Under the pieces are notes generated by a model. That model saw only the letters and a list, made by a program, of their open reading frames with translations. It searched no databases and was not told the DNA's origin. 21,597 nucleotides of DNA, from positions 1 through 21,597 of IMG/VR virus record IMGVR_UViG_3300032893_000677; one strand, given 5' to 3'. The stretch is from a virus. Both the position numbers and the translations under genes were made by a program. How positions within the stretch are numbered: position 1 is the first letter of the stretch; each line of letters starts with the position of its first letter. Positions 14,115 to 20,341 of the stretch are shown piece by piece.

Positions 14115-15542
14115 CTATTTTAAGTGGATCGTACTGTCATCCTGCTTGCCGTGTAGTGTTTCAGGATTGCTCTTGACATGAATTTCGGTCGGCCTGCTTC
14201 CCAATGTCGGCCTGCTCTGGTCGGAGCGGATATGCAGGATGTCTTGCGTGAGATGTAGGAAGATAGGCTTAGTAGGAGTCGGCACGCTGTTGCGGTAGCT
14301 ATTCGTGAGCACACTGGCGAAGCTCAGGGCACCCCTCAGTACTTTGTTTACTTGCCGACTAAATGTGCCGCTTGGGCTGACCGACGCCGAAGGTAGGCTC
14401 TTATTGACTTGCTTAGTCTGGGTGCCGCTGAAGCCAACACCAGCTAGCAGCCGCTTGAAGGTACTTCTTGGTAGGGTGCCTGCAAAGCTAATTCCGGCGG
14501 CTAGACTCTTGAAGATCGAGCGCGTTAAGTTTGCACTTGGCAAGATAGTAGCCGAGAAGACTTTATCGACAAGCCTCGTGAGCGAGCCGTCTGGCGATAC
14601 CGCGGCCGACAGGTTCTTGTACGCCGTCTTACTGAAATTTCCGCTTGGGCTGACGCTGGCTGAAGCGAAGGTCTTGTCGGTCTGTCTGACCAGGGCGCCA
14701 GTCTCGGTAAGGTTAGCGGTCAGATTTTTTCGTACCTGTCTGCTCTGCGAACCACTGAAGGATAATGATGCGCTGGTCAGAAGCTTGTTGACTTGCTTGG
14801 CTACGGTGGCCGTGAAATTTATTGTCGCCGTTAATGGCGCTTTGGCGATGGACTTGATGAAACTGCCTGTGAACGTAACACCGGCAGATAGAGTCCTAGA
14901 GATTCCCCGGCTCTCACTACCCACGAACGTTACAGTACCGCTTAGGTTCTTATTAACCTGCTTTGATTCGCTGCCCGTAAAGCTCAAACTGCCGGTCACG
15001 CTGCGGATGTAGGCTTTGCCGCTCGTAAGCAAGCCGCTGAAGCTCAGCGACGTCGCTGTCAGTATCTTGTTGATAGACTTGGTTAGTGAACCGCTCGGCG
15101 TCTCACTGGCGACTATAGTCTTGGTGATAGCCCGACTCTCATTACCCGTAAAGGTTAAGCTGCCGGTGAGCAACTTATAGATGTTCTTAGGGCTTAGGAG
15201 ACCGGCGAACGAAACAGTAGCGCTAAGTAGCTTCGCCACAGATTTATTAACGCTGCCGCTGAATGTTACTGAGGCTGCCGTTAGTTGCTTGTTGTCTGAG
15301 CGGTTGAGTATGCCCGTGAAAGATAGCGACGCCACGACGAACTTCTGAATCGCCTTCGAAACCGAACCGCTGAACGTGAGAGATGCTTGGAAGTTCGTGT
15401 CGGCCAAACTTATGGCCTTGGCCTGCGCCCCAGTGAAAGATAAACTGCCTGATAAACTCTGCGTGTGAAGTACCCCCCCAGCGGCAGGCGGAGCTTGCGA
15501 GACGATCGCGCGACTCGGAAACGATCGTCCAAGGCGAGCCAT
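14115..15542 (-). CDS. Basic repeat protein, about 21 copies of an 18-19 residue unit
   Basis: 475 residues. After a 29-residue start, residues about 30-418 are tandem units of consensus ASLSFSGSxSKxVNKxLT, with the aromatic (or Pro) and Gly most constant. Alternating polar and hydrophobic residues suggest one beta hairpin or solenoid turn per unit. Lys/Arg recur twice per unit while acidic residues are rare, so the repeat part is strongly basic. The last 57 residues differ (FLHLTQDILHIRSDQ, RPTEIHVKSNPETLH) and may be an anchoring domain. The start shares a base with the preceding stop (TGATG). Its place among capsid-associated proteins suggests a virion surface or capsid-decorating fibre; binding of an acidic polymer is possible but unproven. 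No named family is claimed. Confidence 0.7.
   Translation of the reverse strand: MARLGRSFPSRAIVSQAPPAAGGVLHTQSLSGSLSFTGAQAKAISLADTNFQASLTFSGSVSKAIQKFVVASLSFTGILNRSDNKQLTAASVTFSGSVNKSVAKLLSATVSFAGLLSPKNIYKLLTGSLTFTGNESRAITKTIVASETPSGSLTKSINKILTATSLSFSGLLTSGKAYIRSVTGSLSFTGSESKQVNKNLSGTVTFVGSESRGISRTLSAGVTFTGSFIKSIAKAPLTATINFTATVAKQVNKLLTSASLSFSGSQSRQVRKNLTANLTETGALVRQTDKTFASASVSPSGNFSKTAYKNLSAAVSPDGSLTRLVDKVFSATILPSANLTRSIFKSLAAGISFAGTLPRSTFKRLLAGVGFSGTQTKQVNKSLPSASVSPSGTFSRQVNKVLRGALSFASVLTNSYRNSVPTPTKPIFLHLTQDILHIRSDQSRPTLGSRPTEIHVKSNPETLHGKQDDSTIHLK
14289..15455 (-). repeat. Tandem protein-coding repeats, unit 54-57 bases, about 21 copies
   Basis: The repeat part of the basic repeat protein. 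Units are clear at protein level but strongly diverged in DNA, so this is an old array kept by selection and not a recent microsatellite-like expansion. There are no unique spacers between identical repeats, so it is not a CRISPR array. The phase of the units keeps the opposite strand open over long stretches, which makes antisense ORFs that should not be called genes. Confidence 0.75.
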
Positions 15543-16750
15543 CAGTAGTTACCCGCCCGATTGACAGCCTGGCTTATGGTCACTGCATTGGCGACTGGTC
15601 CAGCGGAAGCCACCGAGAGCAGCATGCTGTTATAGGCGTGTAAGCCGGTAGGCGTGCTCGTCGCGGTCGCCGCAAAGTCAATTAGGTCATCGTCGTTGAC
15701 GACAACATTCTGTCCGGTGAGGTTATTTGCCCGTCCCGACGAGCCATCATTCGGCGAAGGCGAGGCGTCGTTAATGGTATCGGTAGCTGTTGTATTACCG
15801 GCGTTCTGTCTGACGGTGAAGGCATACGCCTTTGGCGACACGCCTGGCGACACACTCGTCTGAGAATAGATACCAAGTATAGTGGATGCCTGTAACATGA
15901 ACTGAACGGCTGTTTCGGTCGAGTTCCAGCTAGCGGTACCAGGACCAATACCTTCATAATATTGTGTTCCGCTGGTTGGAGTGTTGCCGCCACTAACATG
16001 CCCAATGAAACTCTGGCCGTCGGTTGTCGGCGCGAAGCTAATACCCCAACTGCTAGCCCTACCCGTACCGGAGTTGGCAATGGAGACTCTATCTCCAGCT
16101 ACTACCGTGAAGGTATGAGTCGTGTCGTTCGCCGTCGTGCCGCTCATACTGCCGGTGGTCATTGTCTGGGCTGAGCCGTTTTTATAAACAGTGAAATTGG
16201 CGCCCGATGCGCTGGATACGACGTATAGGTTTTCGATTGTCCCGCCAGTCGGAACGATAATGCCGGCGTCCCCCGTCGCAAGCGTTGTAGTATTATAGCC
16301 CATGACAGAGAATTGGCCTGTGAGGGTCGTGTTAGCTGTTCCGAGTATGGCGGTCAAGCCGGTCGCGGTTTGGCGGCCGGTCCAATACAGCGTTCCAGGC
16401 AACGTAGCGCTGGAACTCGGCGTTATCTGGAGCGTGATGAGATCCCCAGCAGAAAACGCAACGCTATCAGTCAAGTCCTGCGCCGCCTTATTAGTACCGG
16501 ATATGGTCGTGGTAAGGGCGGTTGTCGAGCCGTTCTTTAAGACAGTGAAGACGATGTTATTGCCCGAACCTGGAGCGGTACCAACTTTGACCCTCAAGCG
16601 ATCGAGAGTTATAGCATGTGGTAGCGGCTGCTCGAAGCCTGAGTTTACGGCATTTGACCAGTTGTTCGCGGAGTTGTAAACGAAGGGAAGGTAGTTATTG
16701 CTACCAGCCGTTCCGGTGCCGGTATTGACACCGACCAGAAACGACTTCAT
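15542..16750 (-). CDS. Large beta-rich virion protein with three diverged domains
   Basis: 402 residues rich in Thr, Ser, Gly and Asn. Three tandem segments resemble each other: about 45-130 (LDRLRVKVGTAPGSGNNIVF, FTVLKNGSTTALT, FSAGDLITLQI), about 160-240 (NLYVVSSASGANFTVYKNGS, HTFTVVAGDRVSIANSG) and about 295-385 (AYAFTVRQNAGNT, VVVNDDDLIDF). Each has a FTVxxN(G/A) strand pair followed by a (A/V)GDxI(T/S)(L/I)-type strand, as in small jelly-roll domains of phage surface proteins. It starts two bases after the preceding stop, with a GAGGT site, and ends in a TGATG overlap. The likely role is capsid decoration or a capsid fibre; the exact function is unknown. Confidence 0.62.
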   Translation of the reverse strand: MKSFLVGVNTGTGTAGSNNYLPFVYNSANNWSNAVNSGFEQPLPHAITLDRLRVKVGTAPGSGNNIVFTVLKNGSTTALTTTISGTNKAAQDLTDSVAFSAGDLITLQITPSSSATLPGTLYWTGRQTATGLTAILGTANTTLTGQFSVMGYNTTTLATGDAGIIVPTGGTIENLYVVSSASGANFTVYKNGSAQTMTTGSMSGTTANDTTHTFTVVAGDRVSIANSGTGRASSWGISFAPTTDGQSFIGHVSGGNTPTSGTQYYEGIGPGTASWNSTETAVQFMLQASTILGIYSQTSVSPGVSPKAYAFTVRQNAGNTTATDTINDASPSPNDGSSGRANNLTGQNVVVNDDDLIDFAATATSTPTGLHAYNSMLLSVASAGPVANAVTISQAVNRAGNY

Positions 16751-16751
16751 C

Positions 16752-17285
16752 CTAGACCTCGATTATTACATAGCAATACATGTTCACGCTCGCGCCAAAC
16801 GTGACACGTATCCGCAGACAGTTACCTGGCTTTAGTTCAGGCTCACGTCCGAGCGGGAACTGTTTGACATACTGGTTGGTCGGGGCAATGAGCTGGCTGT
16901 CGAACTCTCTCGTCGCAGTTATTGATCCCTCGGTGCCGGAAGCTGTGGCAAAGCCCGTGAGGGCAGTGCCGAGGTTGAAGGGCACGCCCGAGCTACCGGA
17001 AGTGTTCGCTGGCGCATTGGGATCGTTCCAGGGGATGATGTCGCCGACAGCCGAGGCCGTCGATACAGTGGCAAATACAGTGCCGGTTTCGACAAGCTCA
17101 ATCTCTCCTGGTGTGGCTGCGGCGCTGCCATCGAATGAACAGCCCCACTCGACTACTCTCGCCGCTGGAAACGTGCTCGACAGGGCAACCTGTAACATGG
17201 TGCGAATAGCAGTGCCGGTCGGCTGCTTCACTGGCGCGGCAGTGGTGGTGCCTGTTGTGTTTTGGATTAGGTAGAGTTGTGCCAC
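16752..17285 (-). CDS. Hypothetical capsid-associated protein
   Basis: 177 residues from a GTG at 17285, beginning MAQLYLIQNTTGTTTAAPVK. The sequence is beta-rich and suggests one compact domain: TMLQVALSSTFPAARVVEWG, GEIELVETGTVFATV, then EFDSQLIAPTNQYVKQFPLG and CLRIRVTFGASVNMYCYVII at the end. No signal peptide or membrane segment is seen. The GTG has no Shine-Dalgarno site; a perfect TATAAT lies 25 bases upstream, after the HNH gene. It heads a group with the three-domain protein and the basic repeat protein, so all three are probably made together and may form one surface structure. No family is recognised. Confidence 0.6.
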   Translation of the reverse strand: MAQLYLIQNTTGTTTAAPVKQPTGTAIRTMLQVALSSTFPAARVVEWGCSFDGSAAATPGEIELVETGTVFATVSTASAVGDIIPWNDPNAPANTSGSSGVPFNLGTALTGFATASGTEGSITATREFDSQLIAPTNQYVKQFPLGREPELKPGNCLRIRVTFGASVNMYCYVIIEV

Positions 17286-17310
17286 GCAAATAAGTCTTGT
17301 TTATGCTGGA

Positions 17311-17316
17311 ATTATA
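17311..17316 (-). promoter_or_regulatory. Possible -10 element (TATAAT) after the zinc-ribbon HNH gene
   Basis: A perfect TATAAT lies on the minus strand 25 bases before the GTG at 17285. No -35 match is found 17 bases upstream (TAGCGT). It could restart transcription for the three surface-protein genes after the inserted HNH gene. A lone hexamer is weak evidence. Confidence 0.35.
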
Positions 17317-17323
17317 AACCAAA

Positions 17324-17346
17324 GGCGCGGGTGACGCTATAGCGCC
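17324..17346 (-). terminator. Weak terminator-like hairpin at the HNH stop codon
   Basis: GGCGC (17342-17346, minus strand) pairs with GCGCC (17324-17328) across a 13-base loop that holds the HNH stop codon TAG. TTTGGTTT follows. The stem is only five pairs and the T run is broken by GG, so this is at best a leaky terminator. Confidence 0.2.
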
Positions 17347-18047
17347 GCAAACACAATATTGTGTGAACCGCAGTCTCCGCAGATAGCTTGGGCGCCCCTC
17401 CCATGACGGCCGGAGCGTAACTGTAAGTTTTCGATACGGTTATCAGTCTTGTTGTTATTGATGTGGTGGACTGTTTCGTGGCGTTCTAGTTTGCGACCGA
17501 AGTGCTTCGCCATAACCACGCGATGCTCAAAAGCCTGACCCGATGGACGGTCCGAGTATTCTGGTGCATAGATCAGTACGTAACCTTGGGCTGTAAGGTA
17601 CTTGCTGTCATCACTCTTATGTAAGTAGCACGGACGACTGCAATATATTTGGCCAGCCTTCTTCTTCGGATGAAATGTCTTGCCACAAGTTTTGCAGTTA
17701 CGGTCACCGAAGGTGCGGGGTCGGCCAGGAGTACACTTAATCGAACAGTACTTTTGTGAGTTACGCCAGGGGCTATATGTTGTCCCACAGGCCAGACATT
17801 GCTTGGGTGGCGTGCTTTTATACCGAACTTTAGAGCACTCCTTAGAGCAGTACTTTTGTTTATCGTAGCGCGTATGAAAGAGTTTGCCACAGTTAGGGCA
17901 GTTTATGTCAGGTCTCCTGAGCGGTCTGCCAGGTCTACACTTTAACGAGCAGTACTTGGAGTATCTGTCCGGTGGCCTATATATCTTACCGCATGTATCA
18001 CAATGTCTATCCACTAAAACTCTAGGTCTACCAACTTTACTTGTCAT
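17337..18047 (-). CDS. HNH homing endonuclease with four zinc ribbons
   Basis: 236 residues. Four treble-clef or ribbon-like units of form CxxCG(K/T)xxxP...KYCSxxC occupy residues 1-150 (CDTCGKIYRPPDRYSKYC, CPNCGKLFHTRYDKQKYC, CLACGTTYSPWRNSQKYC, CKTCGKTFHPKKKAGQIYC). GRP-containing linkers (VGRPRVLVD, PGRPLRRPD, PGRPRTFGD) precede units one, two and four. The nuclease domain follows: FEHRVVMAKHFGRKLERHET, VHHINNNKTDNRIENLQL, with the HH pair and the Asn of HNH_3-type enzymes. A last CGDCG lies near the end. It should cut a specific DNA site and spread by homing. It has its own promoter and interrupts the run of capsid-associated genes. Confidence 0.87.
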   Translation of the reverse strand: MTSKVGRPRVLVDRHCDTCGKIYRPPDRYSKYCSLKCRPGRPLRRPDINCPNCGKLFHTRYDKQKYCSKECSKVRYKSTPPKQCLACGTTYSPWRNSQKYCSIKCTPGRPRTFGDRNCKTCGKTFHPKKKAGQIYCSRPCYLHKSDDSKYLTAQGYVLIYAPEYSDRPSGQAFEHRVVMAKHFGRKLERHETVHHINNNKTDNRIENLQLRSGRHGRGAQAICGDCGSHNIVFAAL

Positions 18048-18051
18048 ACAC

Positions 18052-18083
18052 TTTAGTGTATTCTATTCGTTGGCATAAATCAA
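18052..18083 (-). promoter_or_regulatory. Promoter of the zinc-ribbon HNH gene, with TACACTAAA box
   Basis: On the minus strand TTGATT (18078-18083), a 17-base spacer, then TACACT (18055-18060) followed by AAAGTGT and the ATG at 18047. This is the best -35/-10 pair among the four TAYACTAAA boxes. Transcription should start about one base before the ATG, so the mRNA is leaderless; no Shine-Dalgarno site exists. The box lies in the 54-base gap after the capsid-associated gene upstream. Confidence 0.6.
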
Positions 18084-18101
18084 TACTAACTTGACTGAAT
18101 T

Positions 18102-18995
18102 CTACCCACCCGAGTTAATGGTGAGTTTGTATGTGAATTGAATGCTATCTAGGTTGTTAACATTTACTGCGCTGAACACCTTGTGATCCCATAAGACCGG
18201 CCTCAAGGTAAATGCCTCGGTGTTACCGGGAGTTGTGCCAGCGCCGTCGTTGCTGTTGGCATACCATGCCGGGATCGTCAAAACGGAGGTGGTGTTGCTC
18301 AGTACTAGGCCCCAAGAGGCAGTTGTGCCAGCGAATACTCCCTGGAACTGTTGACCGGCTACGGTTGAACTGGATGCGGTATAGGGCGTACCTGTAACTG
18401 TAGCCGTCGTGGAAGTTACTGCCGTGAACGGCGTGCCAGTCGTAGCCGACAGTGTGCCGCTCGTATGCAGCCCCCACTCAGTCACGGCTTCCGATCCGGT
18501 GTAGCTTATCGTCGCAACCGTCTGATAAATCGGCGCTGTACCAGAAGCCACCAAACTCTGCGTACCGGCAACCGCGGATATGGAGTCCCACGTTTGCAGC
18601 TTCTTGTCGGTAGCAGCTGCACTAGTTGTGCCGGTACCCGTGGCGTGATAATTAGCAAGCGCCAATACGGTGTTTACTGAGCCAGATGGGTTAGCCCAGG
18701 CGTACTCGTTCGCCATCGCCAGGACGCCGATGTCAGTCACAAGGCCAGTACCGAGATTGATGCGCAAAGCGTTTGACCGGATGTTGTTCCAGAACCGTGC
18801 TGAACGGCTCATGACTTTCTGTGCGGTTTTCGGCTTGCCGTCAGGCCCAAAGACTACAGCCGACAGGTGTCCTTGCGGTCGTGAGCCGCCAAAGATGTCT
18901 TTGTGGATAGCACCGACACCTAAGCCGGACTGTTCGCGCGCGACTGGGTTACCAACAACTACGCGCCCCACATATGGGATTTTGAAGTCAAGCAT
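18102..18995 (-). CDS. Capsid-associated protein with beta-rich C-terminal domain
   Basis: 297 residues from the ATG at 18995 (MLDFKIPYVGRVVVGNPVAR). An AGGAG site lies about seven bases before it, and it overlaps the preceding stop by eight bases. A longer in-frame start at 19094 lies inside the upstream gene and has no ribosome site. The N-terminal 120 residues (VMSRSARFWNNIRSNALRIN, LGTGLVTDIGVLAMANEYAW) contain a probable helix and look folded. The C-terminal part has Thr/Ser-rich strands (TVATISYTGSEAVTEWGLHT, then TGTPFTAVTSTTATVTGTPY, a short internal repeat) and ends FTYKLTINSGG, like decoration or fibre domains. The EAVTEWGLH pattern recurs in many phage structural proteins. Function beyond a virion part is unknown. 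Confidence 0.6.
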   Translation of the reverse strand: MLDFKIPYVGRVVVGNPVAREQSGLGVGAIHKDIFGGSRPQGHLSAVVFGPDGKPKTAQKVMSRSARFWNNIRSNALRINLGTGLVTDIGVLAMANEYAWANPSGSVNTVLALANYHATGTGTTSAAATDKKLQTWDSISAVAGTQSLVASGTAPIYQTVATISYTGSEAVTEWGLHTSGTLSATTGTPFTAVTSTTATVTGTPYTASSSTVAGQQFQGVFAGTTASWGLVLSNTTSVLTIPAWYANSNDGAGTTPGNTEAFTLRPVLWDHKVFSAVNVNNLDSIQFTYKLTINSGG

Positions 18996-19344
18996 TGGTT
19001 TGATCTCCTGTATTTGTTTCGATCTCTGAGGCACCCTGCACGTTCGCTGGCTGTGCTGGAGCGGCGCCCTGTTCCTCAACCTGTTGCCGAACACCTAGCG
19101 TCGGTTGGCCTGGATTAGTGGCTTTCCAAGCCTTGTAGGCAGCCTGACCTTCAGCTACTTTCGCCTTGTGCTCCTCATCTGTAAGCCCGCTGACTTCGAC
19201 GATGCCGGGAAAGTTAGCTAAGTTGACTGGCGTCGGGTATTCACTAACGACGCTGAGCCGATCGCCCGCCGGAATATCGCCGATGCCCTGGACGTATATC
19301 GTCTCGTCCGTCGTATTTTCATACAGCTTTGTTATTTGCGCCAT
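18988..19344 (-). CDS. Small protein with beta mini-domain and Gln/Ala-rich tail
   Basis: 118 residues. Residues 1-60 form a small beta domain (MAQITKLYENTTDETIYVQG, IGDIPAGDRLSVVSEYPTPV, NLANFPGIVEVSGL), a kind often encoded near phage capsid genes. Then comes a helix (DEEHKAKVAEGQAAYKAWKA) and a disordered tail (VEEQGAAPAQPANVQGASE). A GAGGAG site lies just upstream of the ATG. The gene overlaps the next one by eight bases, so the two are probably made in fixed ratio. It may be a minor head protein or assembly factor; the function is not known. Confidence 0.62.
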   Translation of the reverse strand: MAQITKLYENTTDETIYVQGIGDIPAGDRLSVVSEYPTPVNLANFPGIVEVSGLTDEEHKAKVAEGQAAYKAWKATNPGQPTLGVRQQVEEQGAAPAQPANVQGASEIETNTGDQTNA

Positions 19345-19362
19345 GCATACTCCTCGTTTGTT

Positions 19363-19845
19363 TTAGGCTGACGTTACCGTAGCTCCACCCGATAGAGCTT
19401 TCCAAAACGCATAATAGGTAAGTACGCCAGCGGTAATGTCGGCTGTCCCGGCCGTGGCTATGATTGTCTCGGAGTTGAGGGCCACCTGGTTTGGCGTCAC
19501 ATTCGGTGCAGTGCCAGCAGTAACTAGCCCCGTAATATCCCACGTCTTGCCAGCCGTGAGCGTTGTAGCAGTGAGCGACGGCAAGTAGCGGGCCGCAGAT
19601 GTTGAGTTACCAACTTCGAGCGTTGCAGAAGCTCCAGTAAGCGTGGTACTGCAAACCGCGATGACTGCGATGAGTACCTGACCGGAGACATTGAATAATG
19701 TCTGTGGGTTGCCGGTGCCGTCGTAGTCACCGTTAGCATTAGCGCCGTTTGTGTACGTGACTGTCTTACTAGCAACCGCGCCTGTCATCGACAACATGCG
19801 TAGTGACTGACTGGCTGTGTCGAAAGCAAGACCTTCGTAGCTCAC
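19363..19845 (-). CDS. Hypothetical beta-rich capsid-region protein
   Basis: 160 residues from a GTG with an AAGGAG site six bases upstream. It begins MSYEGLAFDTASQSLRMLSM. FNVSGQVLIAVIAVCSTTLT and GASATLEVGNSTSAARYLPS, followed by TLTAGKTWDITGLVTAG, form alternating strands of one beta sandwich. It ends ADITAGVLTYYAFWKALSGG, a pattern that could pack on a capsid lattice. No signal peptide or membrane segment is seen; the LIAVIAV stretch is too short and lies in a strand context. It may be a head decoration protein. This is inferred from position next to the capsid gene and from fold type. Confidence 0.6.
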   Translation of the reverse strand: MSYEGLAFDTASQSLRMLSMTGAVASKTVTYTNGANANGDYDGTGNPQTLFNVSGQVLIAVIAVCSTTLTGASATLEVGNSTSAARYLPSLTATTLTAGKTWDITGLVTAGTAPNVTPNQVALNSETIIATAGTADITAGVLTYYAFWKALSGGATVTSA

Positions 19846-19858
19846 TGGGCACTCCTTA

Positions 19859-20320
19859 CTACTTTACTGAGGCTGCCGTAGCAGCGACTTCAGCCTCACT
19901 TGGCTGCGCGTTCTTGTCGGCAGTTGGTTGTTCAGCCGGTGGCTGCGGTGCCGGTGGCTGTTGCATTTGGCCTTGGGTCACAGGCTGTTCAGCTGCCATG
20001 CGGGATTTGAAGGCTTCCTGTTGCTTCTTCACGGCGTCAGCCGACGGCGCTACGCCGGACGTGCCGAGCGGTACAGCTTCTTGAGCGGCGTTGACGAAGT
20101 TACTAGAGTGCGTTGCTGGGTCACTCGTCTTCTCGACCAGGCCGCGGTCAATGAGACTGTCAGCTAACTGCTTGAGACCACGCGCATCTTGGTCAAGATC
20201 GACCACCATCGCCGGGATGGCCGGTGACGTTACGAGCCCAGCCTCGTTTTTCTTCTCAGGCTGTGCTGCCTTGAAGATGATGCCGTTGTGCATCACGTTG
20301 CTTAAAAATTTCAGGTTCAT
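19859..20320 (-). CDS. Small capsid-region protein with mini-domain and Gln/Pro/Ala tail
   Basis: 153 residues. The first part (MNLKFLSNVMHNGIIFKAAQ, then MVVDLDQDARGLKQLADSLI and DRGLVEK) resembles a small domain common beside phage head genes, in which a FLxxVxHNG start is followed by a hydrophobic strand and a helix ending near a Gly. The second half is disordered and rich in Gln/Pro/Ala (QGQMQQPPAPQPPAEQPTAD), after a charged stretch KKQQEAFKSRMAAEQ that may be a helix. A GGAG site lies five bases before the ATG. A scaffold role is possible but scaffold genes usually precede the capsid gene, so a minor head protein is preferred. Confidence 0.62.
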   Translation of the reverse strand: MNLKFLSNVMHNGIIFKAAQPEKKNEAGLVTSPAIPAMVVDLDQDARGLKQLADSLIDRGLVEKTSDPATHSSNFVNAAQEAVPLGTSGVAPSADAVKKQQEAFKSRMAAEQPVTQGQMQQPPAPQPPAEQPTADKNAQPSEAEVAATAASVK

Positions 20321-20341
20321 TGTCTCTCCAATCCTCCGTTA

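Noticed and set aside
14305-15012. 235-residue plus-strand ORF opposite the repeat protein
   Set aside because: It is the antisense shadow of the repeat array, which keeps other frames free of stops. It has no ribosome site or promoter, and its composition mirrors the repeat.
14289-15455. CRISPR-like array
   Set aside because: The periodic units are diverged protein-coding repeats without identical repeat copies or unique spacers.
18996-19094. Longer N-terminus for the capsid-associated protein at 18102
   Set aside because: The extra 33 residues (NRLRNRAPLQHSQRTC) are out-of-frame translation of the upstream gene. The AGGAG site fits the ATG at 18995 instead.
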